Shown: positions 16,870-26,085, counted from the stretch's first letter. The stretch: DNA of 64,000 nucleotides from Neobacillus drentensis (GCF_021560175.1 NZ_CP091110.1:1354001-1418000), one strand, 5' to 3'. Notes: generated from the letters alone by a model not told the origin. Translations and numbers: made by a program.

Positions 16870-17706
16870 TTGAACATTGGCATACGAGCACATGATCTGG
16901 AAAATCGCCCCTTAGAAGAGTTAGTAGAAGAGATAGCAGGGAAAGGGCTCACATCTGTTCAATTAGCCTTAGGTAAATCCTTTGATTATATGAAGCTCGA
17001 ACCAGGAACATTAAGTCCTGGTTTGGCCCATCATATTGGGACAGCGTTCGCGCGAAAAAATGTTCAAATAGCAGTATTAGGCTGTTACTTCAACATGATT
17101 CACCCCGACAAGAAAGAACGAAGAAAAGGGATCGAGCGTTTTAAAGAGCATATCCGCTTTGCAAGGGATTTTGGCTGCAGTATCGTGGCGACCGAAACGG
17201 GTAACGTCAATCCCGAAATTGTTTATACAGTTGAAAATTTTAAGGAAGAGCCGTTTCTGGAAGTGGTTGAAAGTGTCCGGGAACTCGTGCGGGAAGCGGA
17301 GAAGTTTGGAGTCATTGTAGGGATTGAAGCGGGTGTGAATCATCCGATTTATTCTTCGAAAGTGATGAAACGGCTATTGGACATGGTCGATTCTAATAAT
17401 CTTCAAGTAATTCTTGATCCAGTCAATCTATTAACGATTGATACTTATCAAGATCAAGAAAAAGTTATCCAAGAAGCGTTTGACCTGCTAGGTGGCAGAA
17501 TGGTCATTCTCCATGCCAAAGATTTTGTTGTAGAGGATAACCAATTGAAGACAGTGGCAGTTGGCCAGGGACTATTAAATTATAATGTTGTTTTAAAGCA
17601 GACAAAACTGAAAAAGCCGTATCTTAATATTTTAATGGAAGAAACGACAGAACCTTTTATTAATGAAAGTCTCTTGTTTTTAAAAAATAAGTACGAGCAA
17701 GCCTAA
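16870..17706 (+). CDS. Sugar-phosphate isomerase/epimerase-like TIM-barrel protein
   Basis: Member of the xylose-isomerase-like TIM-barrel (AP endonuclease 2) superfamily, about 278 aa. Visible features are NIGIRAHDLENRPLEE, AVLGCYFNMIHP, GCSIVATETGN, IVGIEAGVNHP (Glu), LQVILDPVNLL (Asp) and VILHAKDFVV (His). These fit the metal ligands of the family. I start it at the TTG at 16870, six bases after AGGTG; ATG 16864 and GTG 16861 overlap that site. Its place between kduI and kduD suggests a step in uronate or aldose handling, perhaps epimerisation of a pathway intermediate, but the substrate cannot be read from sequence. Confidence 0.75.
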   Translation: MNIGIRAHDLENRPLEELVEEIAGKGLTSVQLALGKSFDYMKLEPGTLSPGLAHHIGTAFARKNVQIAVLGCYFNMIHPDKKERRKGIERFKEHIRFARDFGCSIVATETGNVNPEIVYTVENFKEEPFLEVVESVRELVREAEKFGVIVGIEAGVNHPIYSSKVMKRLLDMVDSNNLQVILDPVNLLTIDTYQDQEKVIQEAFDLLGGRMVILHAKDFVVEDNQLKTVAVGQGLLNYNVVLKQTKLKKPYLNILMEETTEPFINESLLFLKNKYEQA

Positions 17707-17729
17707 AAGACTTGGAAGGAGGAAGTAAC

Positions 17730-18485
17730 ATGAAATCTTTATTTTCATTAGAAGGGAAAGTGGCCCTTATCACTGGTGCAAGCCGTGGACTTGGCCAGGG
17801 CATGGCAATTGGTCTTGCCGAAGCGGGGGCAGACCTCATTGGTGCAGGCATGAGCGATATGTCTGCAACTCGTGAGCAGATTGAAGCAATCGGCGGAACT
17901 TTTTATGACATTAAAATAGATTTGTCCAAGCAAGGGGCGCCAAGTGAGCTTGTTGTAGAAGCTTTATCCATTGCCAGCCAAATTGATATTTTAGTAAATA
18001 ATGCCGGCATCATTCGTCGTGCACAAGCGGAGAATTTCTCAGATGAGGATTGGTATGAAGTCATTAATGTCAATCAACATGCTGTTTTCCAATTATGCCG
18101 TGAAGTGGGCAAACATATGATTGAAAAAGGCTCAGGAAAAATCATTAATATTGCTTCTATGTTATCTTTCCAAGGTGGATTACGTGTTCCTGCCTATACA
18201 GCCAGCAAACATGCGGTGGCAGGTTTGACAAAGTCATTTGCAAATGAGTGGGCAGGTAAAGGTGTAAATGTAAATGCGATAGCACCTGGCTATATGGTGA
18301 CGGATAATACGGCTCCCATCCGTGGAGATGAAAGCCGGAATGCCTCCATTACCTCAAGGATCCCACAAGGACGTTGGGGGACTCCAGAAGATTTAAAAGG
18401 AGCGGTCATTTTCCTAGCTTCTGATGCCTCTAATTACGTTAACGGTCACATCTTACCGGTAGACGGCGGCTGGTTAAGCTCTTAA
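17730..18485 (+). CDS. kduD: 2-dehydro-3-deoxy-D-gluconate 5-dehydrogenase
   Basis: Short-chain dehydrogenase that reduces 2,5-diketo-3-deoxygluconate to KDG. 251 aa. The cofactor motif is TGASRGLGQG, with NNAG at about 88 and the catalytic YTASKH (Tyr-x3-Lys) at about 156. The C-terminal VNGHILPVDGGWLSS is typical of KduD. The ATG at 17730 follows GGAAGGAGG; an upstream in-frame start at 17712 lacks a site. Last gene before a terminator. kdgK and kdgA, needed next, are not in the window. Confidence 0.93.
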   Translation: MKSLFSLEGKVALITGASRGLGQGMAIGLAEAGADLIGAGMSDMSATREQIEAIGGTFYDIKIDLSKQGAPSELVVEALSIASQIDILVNNAGIIRRAQAENFSDEDWYEVINVNQHAVFQLCREVGKHMIEKGSGKIINIASMLSFQGGLRVPAYTASKHAVAGLTKSFANEWAGKGVNVNAIAPGYMVTDNTAPIRGDESRNASITSRIPQGRWGTPEDLKGAVIFLASDASNYVNGHILPVDGGWLSS

Positions 18486-18505
18486 TTGAAAATTAAATCG
18501 TCATA

Positions 18506-18549
18506 CCCATTATAATTTTGCTTTCAACAGAATTACAATGGGGTTTTTT
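18506..18549 (+). terminator. Terminator after kduD
   Basis: CCCATTATAATTTTG and CAGAATTACAATGGG pair over about 15 bases and are followed by a T6 run. Confidence 0.8.
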
Positions 18550-18602
18550 ATAAGTAATAAAGAATAAGCAAAACATAGCATGGGGCAATGGAGGTAACGA
18601 AA

Positions 18603-19910
18603 ATGAATAGAATCGTAGTTTGCGGGCTTAGCAATCGTGCACTTGGAATGTTTATTCAGCCAGTCTTAACACAATTCTCGCAACAAAATGAAATTGTCGG
18701 GTTACTCGATCCAGATGAACGCAGACTTGAAATCGCCAAGGAAAGTTTTCCATCCTTAAGTTCGATCCCTGTTTATCATCCGCATCAATTTCAACAAATG
18801 ATTAAAGAAACGAATGCAGATACGGTTGTGGTGACGAGCCGGGATGACACTCATATTGATTATATTTTACAAGGTTTAGAGAATGACTTAACGGTTATCA
18901 CGGAAAAGCCGATGGTGACTAATGCCAACGATGCCAAAAGAGTCATGGAGGCGGAGACAAGAAGTAATGGAAAAGTCATTGTAGCTTTCAATTACCGCTA
19001 TAATCCTTTCCATCGAAAAATTAAGGAGATGATTTTAGAAGGGAAAGTTGGCAGAGTTACTTCTGTTGATTTGAACTGGTATATCGACACCTATCATGGT
19101 GCCAGCTATTTCAAAAGATGGAATCGTGATCGAAATCGTTCAGGAGGATTGTCAATTCATAAATCAACTCACCATTTCGATTTGGTAAATTGGTGGATCG
19201 ATCAAAAGCCGGAGCAGGTCTTTGCTTATGGGGCCTTAAATTATTACGGTAAAGACGGAGAATTAAATCCAAGTCCAACTGATCACCGTTACTGCAGTAC
19301 TTGTCAGGAAAAACAAAATTGCCAATATTATATGCGCTGGTCCAATCGCCGAAATAACTTGGCGGTAAAAGACGATCATATCAAATCCGAAGGTATTGAA
19401 AAGTCGGCACAAAATTATACGAATTATCGTCCGGATTCTTGTATTTTCGATCATGAAATTGAAATTGAAGATACGTATGCGGTGACAGTTAAGTATGACA
19501 AAGGCGCTTTTTTAAGCTACTCCGTTAATTTTTCCCTTCCATATGAAGGTTATCGCCTAGCTATAAATGGGACAAAAGGGAGAATTGAAACAACGGAATT
19601 TCATGAACCAAGCAGAATTCCTTTCCCATTCCCAGAACAGACGATTGAATATTATCCGCTATTTGGTTCAAAAGAAATCATTCATGTCTTGCTAAATGAA
19701 GGGGGACATGGCGGAGGCGACCCATTGCTTCAGGAAGATCTCTTCATGGGAGTTGACCCAAGCTGTCCTTATCCAATTTTAGCAGGTGCCGAAGCGGGGG
19801 CCTTTTCGATTGCAGTTGGTGAAGGGGTTTGGCGGTCAAGTAAGGAAAATCGTCCATTTAGTATAAAAGAATTATTAAAGCAGACGAGTGATTCTTCTCA
19901 ATTAGTCTAG
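18603..19910 (+). CDS. Gfo/Idh/MocA-family oxidoreductase with cysteine cluster
   Basis: NAD(P)-dependent sugar oxidoreductase family, 435 aa. The N-terminal Rossmann fold starts RIVVCGLSNRALGMF. The family signature is ITEKPMVTNANDAKRVME (EKP with Lys) and YRYNPFHRKI, and the second-domain SIHKSTHHFDLVNWW carries the catalytic-type His/Asp. A Cys cluster C-x2-C-x5-C (RYCSTCQEKQNC, about 230-239) with another Cys at about 279 may bind a metal; similar clusters occur in one branch of this family. ATG at 18603 follows ATGGAGG. Co-transcribed with the downstream GH105, so probably acts on a released sugar. Substrate unknown. Confidence 0.85.
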   Translation: MNRIVVCGLSNRALGMFIQPVLTQFSQQNEIVGLLDPDERRLEIAKESFPSLSSIPVYHPHQFQQMIKETNADTVVVTSRDDTHIDYILQGLENDLTVITEKPMVTNANDAKRVMEAETRSNGKVIVAFNYRYNPFHRKIKEMILEGKVGRVTSVDLNWYIDTYHGASYFKRWNRDRNRSGGLSIHKSTHHFDLVNWWIDQKPEQVFAYGALNYYGKDGELNPSPTDHRYCSTCQEKQNCQYYMRWSNRRNNLAVKDDHIKSEGIEKSAQNYTNYRPDSCIFDHEIEIEDTYAVTVKYDKGAFLSYSVNFSLPYEGYRLAINGTKGRIETTEFHEPSRIPFPFPEQTIEYYPLFGSKEIIHVLLNEGGHGGGDPLLQEDLFMGVDPSCPYPILAGAEAGAFSIAVGEGVWRSSKENRPFSIKELLKQTSDSSQLV

Positions 19911-19944
19911 TGAACTATTAGGGGACAAACGGTGTTTTTTGAAT

Positions 19945-20045
19945 TCCGCCGATAAAATGGGAAAAAGCGCCGATAAGTTATTAAAAAGCGCCGATAAAAT
20001 TCCAAAAACCGCCGATATGACTCAAAAAACCGCCGATAAAGTTTC
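19945..20045 (+). repeat. 21-bp-phased GCCGAT repeat array between the oxidoreductase and GH105 genes
   Basis: GCCGAT occurs at 19948, 19969, 19990, 20011 and 20032, exactly 21 bases apart. Each is followed by A/T-rich variable bases and a short A run. One frame is open through the whole array and reads as heptads S/T-A-D-K-x-x-K, ending at a TAA at 20095. The array lies inside an operon, 70 bases before the next gene. Confidence 0.75.
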
Positions 20046-20114
20046 ATTTCAAGCTCAATTGAATCAAAAAGTTATGCCAACTATCTATATTTATTAATTT
20101 TGGGTGGGATAAAG

Positions 20115-21143
20115 ATGCCTCAACTTGTATTTGATGAAGAAAAAGTAAAAGAAGCTATTGGACTCGTCGTCGATAAGACCTCAAAAATGGATTTCAGCTG
20201 GGACTGGCCGGGCGGAGTTGCCTTTTACGGTGTAGCTGAAGCATATGAAGCAACAGGTGAGAAAAAATATTTGCAATTTATTAAGGATTGGGTCGATGAG
20301 GAATTAGAGGATGGACTTCCTAAGTTAACGGTAAATGCCTCCTCCATCGGTCATACCCTCATCACTTTATATAAAGCAACGGACGAGGAAAAGTATTTAG
20401 AATATGCCATTCAAATGGCAGACTTCTTATTAAATGATGCAGAGAAATTTGCAGATGGTGTTTTGCAGCATACTGTAAACGGTGTCAAGAACGTGTTCCC
20501 TGAGCAGGCATGGGTCGATACGATGTTTATGGCGGGCTATTTCCTCTTACGAATGGGACATATGCTCGATCGGAAGGATTACATTGATTTCGGCCTAAAG
20601 CAATATCATGGTCATGAGCAGTTTCTCCAGGATGACTTGACCAACCTATACTATCATGGCTGGGACAACATCGCTCAAAACCATATGTCCGGGATTTTTT
20701 GGGCCCGTGGAAACAGCTGGGCTTCCTACACCATGGCTAGAGCTTTGGAGCTTGTGAAGGTGCAGCATCCATCTTTTATGATTATTGAAGGGTCACTCCG
20801 TGATCAGCTTAGTTCATTGGTGCGCTTACAAGATGAATCCGGACTTTGGCATACGATTGTAACAGATCCTGAATCCTATTTAGAAACGTCAGGATCGGCA
20901 GGGATTGCAGCAGCGTTACTAACAAAAGGGAAACTGTATAACAAATATGTTCAAAAATCAATTGATGCAATCCTGAAGCAAGTCAAAGCGGACGGGTCCA
21001 TCTTGAATGTTTCAGCCGGAACCGCGGTCATGGATGACGCCGAAGGGTATAAAGGGGTTTCTTATAAAAGAGTACAGGGCTGGGGTCAAGGCTTAGTTCT
21101 TGCCTTTTTATCCTTATTATTAAAACGCACAAAAAAAGATTAG
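20115..21143 (+). CDS. Glycoside hydrolase family 105 protein (second copy)
   Basis: Second unsaturated-galacturonyl hydrolase, 342 aa. Family landmarks are WDWPGGVAFYGVAEAYE, QAWVDTMFMAGYFLLRMG with the catalytic Asp, HMSGIFWARGNSWASY and ETSGSAGIAAALL. It is clearly diverged from the copy at 14.8 kb, so the two may prefer different oligomers (for example disaccharide versus branched products). The ATG at 20115 follows GGGTGGGA. No signal peptide. It lies 18 bases after the end of the open frame through the 21-bp array. Confidence 0.88.
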   Translation: MPQLVFDEEKVKEAIGLVVDKTSKMDFSWDWPGGVAFYGVAEAYEATGEKKYLQFIKDWVDEELEDGLPKLTVNASSIGHTLITLYKATDEEKYLEYAIQMADFLLNDAEKFADGVLQHTVNGVKNVFPEQAWVDTMFMAGYFLLRMGHMLDRKDYIDFGLKQYHGHEQFLQDDLTNLYYHGWDNIAQNHMSGIFWARGNSWASYTMARALELVKVQHPSFMIIEGSLRDQLSSLVRLQDESGLWHTIVTDPESYLETSGSAGIAAALLTKGKLYNKYVQKSIDAILKQVKADGSILNVSAGTAVMDDAEGYKGVSYKRVQGWGQGLVLAFLSLLLKRTKKD

Positions 21144-21157
21144 AGTAAACAGATCGA

Positions 21158-21192
21158 ACCTGCGGAGGGGCATTCCTTCCACAGGTATTTTT
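21158..21192 (+). terminator. Weak terminator-like hairpin between GH105 and the GH115-like gene
   Basis: ACCTGCGGAGG and CCTTCCACAGGT pair using G-U pairs, followed by ATTTTTA. The short gap to the next gene suggests partial termination within an operon. Confidence 0.5.
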
Positions 21193-21218
21193 ACATAATC
21201 AAAAGTTAGGGGAGAAAT

Positions 21219-23306
21219 ATGTTCAATTACTCTTATGTTCTAATCGATAAAAGTACAGTTGTTTTTCCGCCAGTAAACATAACAACCCCAGTTCAATATG
21301 CCCTAGATATGATCGTCAGGGATCATAAAAGGATATTTGGTAAGCCTCCTAAATTAACCTCCTCACTTGAAGAGGCCCCTGATCTGGTCATTCGATATGC
21401 TTCAAAGGAGGATGATTGTCCCGAGTGGCCGGAAGGTTATTGTTTCCGGTTCCATCTTCAAAATGGGAAACCGGTCATGCACATCATTGGAAACGATGAT
21501 CTTGGGATTATATATGGACTTCTCCATTACAGTAAGGATTATTTAGGCATTGATCCTTTTTGGTTTTGGGCTGATTTACCAATTCAACAAAAGACGGAAA
21601 TAAAGATCCCTTTTAAAAATTTTAATTCGCACAAATCCAAGGTTAAGTATCGTGGCTGGTTTGTGAATGATGAGGTTTGTTTAATAGGTTGGAAGGAAGA
21701 GTATCCTCCTACAAAAGAGGTATGGTATCCCGTATTTGAAGCGCTATTACGCTGTGGCGGCAATATGGTGATCCCTGGAACAGATCTTCCAAGACATGGG
21801 ATTCATGCCGAATTGGCTTCAGAGATGGGCCTATGGTTGACCCATCACCATGCGGAACCGCTGGGGGCAGAAATGTTTTTACGAGCCTATCCTGGGAAAC
21901 AGCCAAACTATCAAGATAATCCAGAGCTTTTCGAGAATCTGTGGAAGGAAGCCGTTGAAAAACAAAAACATCAAAAAATCATTTGGGTCCTCTCATTCCG
22001 CGGACAAGGAGATGCACCCTTTTGGCAGTATGCCCCGGAATTTGACACACCAGAAAAACGGGGTGACATGATATCAAAGGTAGTAGCAAGGCAATATGAA
22101 TTGATTCAGCAGTCTGTCGAACAGCCGGTTTGTTCTATGGCCCTATATGGTGAAATTGCAGAATTGTATAAAGAAGGGCATATCAATGTGCCAGAGGGTG
22201 TCATCTACATTTGGGCTGATAATGGATACGGGAAAATGGTCTCACGCAGACAAGGGAATGAAAACCTTAGAATCCCTTCCTTGCCGACTGCTGACGATCC
22301 AGATGAACACGGGATTTACTATCATATTACCTTTCATGATTTGCAAGCATCCAATCATTTAACAATGTTCCCATCACCGCCAGGAATGATTATTGAAGAA
22401 GTGGAAAAGGCCTTTGAAGCAGGAGCTGATTCGTATCTTTTATTGAACAGCGGAAATATTCGTCCCCATCTCTATCCTTTAGATTTAATAAGTGAATTAT
22501 GGAGCAAAGGAACGGTCAATCAAGAAAAACACTTAGAGCGTTTTATAAAACGTTTGTATCAAACGGGCAACAAACAAATCGAACAGCTATATCAAAGCTA
22601 TTTCAACCAATCCATCCTATATGGTGAAAATAAAGATGATAGAGCGGGAGAGGAATTTTACCATCATCCCGCTAGGAAGATTATCGGCCACTGGCTTCAG
22701 GGAAAAGTCGATATTCCTTTATCCAAACTTTTTTGGGCAACAGGTGAAATTCCTTTTGAGGAACAGGTCCTTTGGTTTAAGAACAAATGCAAAGATGGCC
22801 TCAGGGGCTGGGAGGAGTTACTACAGCAATGCCGGAACTTGAGTGCCGAAATTGGTGTAGAGGACCAGCAGCGTTTCTATGATCAGTTTACATTGCACGT
22901 TGAATTACATGTTTCTGGATGTAAAGGTTTTATAGCCTTATGTAATGCATATTTCCATTATAAAAAGCAAGAATACGCTGTTGCATTTGTTCGGGTGTCA
23001 CAATCGATACGTCATTATAACGATAGTATTCTCGCATTAAAACGGGCGGAACAAGGGAAATGGGAAAATTTTTATCGTGCTGATTGGTTAACCAATGTAA
23101 AAAGTACCCAGTATTCACTCGATGCCTTACGCAAATTTATCAGAATGCGGGGAGATAGCCCTGATTTCTTCTTATGGTATAAGGATTTTTTAATGCCGGA
23201 AACAGAGAAATATATTTATTTGGAAAATACTCATCGTAATCCTTTATCCGATGATGAACTTTCTAATAGACTGGAAGAATTGTTTATTCGGAGTAATAAC
23301 AAATAA
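21219..23306 (+). CDS. Divergent GH115-like glycoside hydrolase
   Basis: A 695-aa cytoplasmic protein. The block order matches GH115 (alpha-glucuronidases acting on glucuronoxylan). An N-terminal alpha/beta domain ends in LGIIYGLLHYSKDYLGIDPFWFW. Then come KYRGWFVNDEVCL, LLRCGGNMVIPGTD, THHHAEPLG, SFRGQGDAPFW, ALYGEIAELYKEGHINVP, IYIWADNGYGKM, GIYYHITFHDLQASNHL and SYLLLNSGNIRPHLYPLD. Similarity is in pattern rather than close identity, and the protein is shorter than usual GH115. Its place among rhamnogalacturonan genes suggests removal of a uronic acid side group from RG-I oligomers. That specificity is inference. GGGGAGAA precedes the ATG. Confidence 0.65.
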   Translation: MFNYSYVLIDKSTVVFPPVNITTPVQYALDMIVRDHKRIFGKPPKLTSSLEEAPDLVIRYASKEDDCPEWPEGYCFRFHLQNGKPVMHIIGNDDLGIIYGLLHYSKDYLGIDPFWFWADLPIQQKTEIKIPFKNFNSHKSKVKYRGWFVNDEVCLIGWKEEYPPTKEVWYPVFEALLRCGGNMVIPGTDLPRHGIHAELASEMGLWLTHHHAEPLGAEMFLRAYPGKQPNYQDNPELFENLWKEAVEKQKHQKIIWVLSFRGQGDAPFWQYAPEFDTPEKRGDMISKVVARQYELIQQSVEQPVCSMALYGEIAELYKEGHINVPEGVIYIWADNGYGKMVSRRQGNENLRIPSLPTADDPDEHGIYYHITFHDLQASNHLTMFPSPPGMIIEEVEKAFEAGADSYLLLNSGNIRPHLYPLDLISELWSKGTVNQEKHLERFIKRLYQTGNKQIEQLYQSYFNQSILYGENKDDRAGEEFYHHPARKIIGHWLQGKVDIPLSKLFWATGEIPFEEQVLWFKNKCKDGLRGWEELLQQCRNLSAEIGVEDQQRFYDQFTLHVELHVSGCKGFIALCNAYFHYKKQEYAVAFVRVSQSIRHYNDSILALKRAEQGKWENFYRADWLTNVKSTQYSLDALRKFIRMRGDSPDFFLWYKDFLMPETEKYIYLENTHRNPLSDDELSNRLEELFIRSNNK

Positions 23307-23331
23307 TTGTTTTAATTATTTTGAGAAATAT

Positions 23332-23362
23332 AACAAAAAAGTACAAAAAAACAAGAAAGTCC
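23332..23362 (+). promoter_or_regulatory. Variant of the A-tract motif upstream of the YesX-type gene
   Basis: ACAAAAAAGTAC (from 23333) and ACAAGAAAGTCC (from 23351), 18 bases apart, in the 163-base gap before the PL11 gene. They resemble the GCAAAAAWGT sites at other units but are weaker. The rest of 23363-23462 has no other structure I can support. Confidence 0.3.
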
Positions 23363-23478
23363 AAATCTTAAAACCGTCTTAAAACGTTACTATCCAAAAA
23401 AATATAATTGAAGGATTAATACTATTTCCATTACCCTTATGGTGTCCAACGATTAAACAATTCAGGAGGATGAAATGG

Positions 23479-25341
23479 ATGTCAGAAAATAGTAATAAAC
23501 AATCCGTACATTTACGTCAAATGGAAAGCCTAAATCGTGGTCTAATCGCAGTTAAGGTTAAGAATGGTGTTTATGTGGGGTGGCGCTTGTTTGGAACCGA
23601 CCCAGAAGATATTTCTTTCAATCTCTACCGCGATGGGGTGAGAGTGAACCCTTCCCCTATTACCACAAGTACAAATTACTTGGACCCAACCGGTGAAAGC
23701 AGTGCAATCTATACTGTTTGTCCCGTAATTAATGGTGTGGAACAGCCGCTTTCAGAGAAAGCAGAGGTGTGGGATACAAATTATTTGACCATTCCACTAA
23801 ATAAACCCGAAGGAGGTATCTCCCCTGATGGTGTCTCCTATACGTACAATGCAAATGACGCAAGTGTGGGGGATGTAGACGGAGATGGGGAATATGAAAT
23901 CATCTTAAAATGGGACCCAACGAATTCTCATGACAACGCCCATAAGGGGTATACAGGAAACGTCTACCTAGATGCTTATAAATTAAATGGTTCCCATTTA
24001 TGGAGAATAGATTTAGGGAAAAACATCCGTGCCGGAGCCCATTATACGCAATTTCTCGTCTATGACCTCGATGGTGATGGGAAAGCGGAAATCGCCTGTA
24101 AAACAGCTGATGGAACGATAGATGGATTAGGAAAGGTAATTGGAGATATAGACGCCGATTATCGGAATAATGATGGCTTCATTCTGGAAGGCCCAGAGTA
24201 TTTAACGATATTTGAGGGAACCACAGGAAAAGAGTTAGTAACAACAGATTATGACCCGCCAAGAGGAAGAGGTTCTGATTGGGGTGATGATGAAGGGAAC
24301 CGTGTCGACCGGTTTCTTGCTTGCATTGCCTATCTTGATGGGCAAAGACCTAGTTTAGTGATGTGCCGTGGCTATTACACCAGAGCCGTTTTAGTCGCTT
24401 ATAATTGGCGCGACGGTGAACTGACGAAGATATGGAAGTTTGATAGTCTTGAACCTGGCAATGAGGGTTATTCCGGCCAAGGAAATCATAGTGTAAGCGT
24501 TGCAGATGTAGATGATGATGGCAAGGATGAAATTATCTATGGCTCCTGTGTGATTGATCATAACGGAACAGGGCTCTATACCACTGGTCTAGGACATGGC
24601 GATGCCATCCATGTGGGTAATCTTATCCCTAGAAGACCAGGTTTAGAAATTTTCCAAGTCCATGAGACCCCGCAGGATAATGGCACCGAAATTCATGATG
24701 CAAAAACGGGAGAAATATTATGGGGAATTCCATCAGTTGAGGATGTTGGCAGAGGAATGGCTGCTGATATTGATCCAAGGTACGAGGGAGTCGAGGTTTG
24801 GTCTTCCACCCATTGGAAGACCGGTGGTGCAGGACTATATAGCAGCTCAGGGGAAAAGATATCGGATGTGAACCCTCAGTCTTTTAATTTTGCGATCTGG
24901 TGGGATGGAGATTTGTTAAGGGAACTTCTCGACCATGATTATGATATCGAAACTGGTATTGGAGTAGGAAAAATTGATAAATGGGACTATGAAAATGGCA
25001 GGCTAGTGAATTTACTAACTGTGGGCGGAACTAGATCAAATAACGGAACAAAGGGGAATCCTTGTTTACAGGCCGATATTCTCGGGGACTGGCGTGAGGA
25101 AGTCATTTGGCGGACTGATGATAGTACAGCACTTAGAATCTATACAACAACTGATATAACAGATCATCGAATTTACACGCTTATGCACGACCCCAATTAT
25201 CGATTAGCGATTGCCTGGCAAAATGTTGCTTATAATCAGCCGCCCCATCCTGGGTTCTTTCTCGGACACAATATGGAAAAGCCGCCGGTACCAAATATTT
25301 ATGAAGTAAAACCTGTACAAAAATCAAAGGTGAAAAAGTAA
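23479..25341 (+). CDS. yesX: Rhamnogalacturonan exolyase, PL11 (YesX type), cytoplasmic
   Basis: Exo-acting PL11 lyase that releases the terminal unsaturated disaccharide from imported RG-I oligomers. 620 aa, with no signal peptide, as in B. subtilis YesX (612). It has SLNRGLIAVKVKNGVYVGWRL at the N-terminus, calcium loops VGDVDGDGEYEI, YDLDGDGKAEI and VADVDDDGKDEI, and the late AYNQPPHPGFFLG. Intracellular YesX releases disaccharides that GH105 then splits. ATG at 23479 lies 9 bases after AGGAGG; the ATG at 23470 touches that site and is less likely. First gene of a unit ending at PL22. Confidence 0.9.
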   Translation: MSENSNKQSVHLRQMESLNRGLIAVKVKNGVYVGWRLFGTDPEDISFNLYRDGVRVNPSPITTSTNYLDPTGESSAIYTVCPVINGVEQPLSEKAEVWDTNYLTIPLNKPEGGISPDGVSYTYNANDASVGDVDGDGEYEIILKWDPTNSHDNAHKGYTGNVYLDAYKLNGSHLWRIDLGKNIRAGAHYTQFLVYDLDGDGKAEIACKTADGTIDGLGKVIGDIDADYRNNDGFILEGPEYLTIFEGTTGKELVTTDYDPPRGRGSDWGDDEGNRVDRFLACIAYLDGQRPSLVMCRGYYTRAVLVAYNWRDGELTKIWKFDSLEPGNEGYSGQGNHSVSVADVDDDGKDEIIYGSCVIDHNGTGLYTTGLGHGDAIHVGNLIPRRPGLEIFQVHETPQDNGTEIHDAKTGEILWGIPSVEDVGRGMAADIDPRYEGVEVWSSTHWKTGGAGLYSSSGEKISDVNPQSFNFAIWWDGDLLRELLDHDYDIETGIGVGKIDKWDYENGRLVNLLTVGGTRSNNGTKGNPCLQADILGDWREEVIWRTDDSTALRIYTTTDITDHRIYTLMHDPNYRLAIAWQNVAYNQPPHPGFFLGHNMEKPPVPNIYEVKPVQKSKVKK

Positions 25342-25357
25342 ATAGGAGGGGTCCAAA

Positions 25358-26038
25358 ATGGGTTCAAAAAGGCCAGTCCAAATATTTTTAGCAGGAGATT
25401 CAACAGTGGCCAACTGCCCGCCTCATGAAGCACCCATGGCGGGATGGGGGCAGGTCATTCAATCCTTTTTCACGGATGAGGTAAAAGTCCATAATCATGC
25501 AAAAGGTGGAGCTAGTACAAACAGTTTTATTGAAGAAGGACGGTTAGAAACGATCCTGGAATCGATTCAACCGGGAGATTATTTGTTTATTCAATTTGGA
25601 CATAATGACCAAAAAACATACGGGACAGAAGCCTTTACAACGTATCAGTCATACCTGACAGAATATATTAATGGTGCTAGGGAAAAAGGAGCTACCCCAA
25701 TCTTAATTACATCCGTAAATCGCAGACAGTTTGATGAGAAGAATAATTTAATCCACTCACTAGGAGATTATCCCCAATCAATGATTCAGTTAGCTGAAAG
25801 GCTGGAGGTAAAGCTAATCGATTTACTAACAAAGACAAGAAAGCTATATGAATCATTAGGCGTAGAAGGTTCAAAGCAATTATTTACATGGTTTGAACCC
25901 AATGCACATCCAAATTATCCGGAGGGGATAAAGGATACCACTCATTTTTGTGAACACGGAGCAAGGGAGGTGGCAAAATTAGTCATCGAGGGAATACAGG
26001 AATTACAATTACCCATCACTGATTTTATTAAAGAATAG
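25358..26038 (+). CDS. Rhamnogalacturonan acetylesterase, CE12 (second copy)
   Basis: 226-aa SGNH hydrolase of CE12. Blocks are FLAGDSTVANCPPHEAPMAGWGQ-type block I (Ser), KGGASTNSF block II, FIQFGHNDQKT block III, and DTTHFCEHGAREVA block V (Asp/His). No signal peptide. It is similar to but distinct from the copy at 13.97 kb, and lies 16 bases after yesX, preceded by ATAGGAGGGG. Two CE12 genes in one locus mirror B. subtilis YesT and RhgT/YesY. Confidence 0.9.
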   Translation: MGSKRPVQIFLAGDSTVANCPPHEAPMAGWGQVIQSFFTDEVKVHNHAKGGASTNSFIEEGRLETILESIQPGDYLFIQFGHNDQKTYGTEAFTTYQSYLTEYINGAREKGATPILITSVNRRQFDEKNNLIHSLGDYPQSMIQLAERLEVKLIDLLTKTRKLYESLGVEGSKQLFTWFEPNAHPNYPEGIKDTTHFCEHGAREVAKLVIEGIQELQLPITDFIKE

Positions 26039-26085
26039 ATTGATAGATTCATTAAGCCTAAATATAAATACTGAGGTGAAGTCAA

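Noticed and set aside
23479..25341. Signal peptide on the YesX-type lyase
   Set aside because: The N-terminus (SENSNKQSVHLRQMES) is polar; no hydrophobic core, so it is cytoplasmic.
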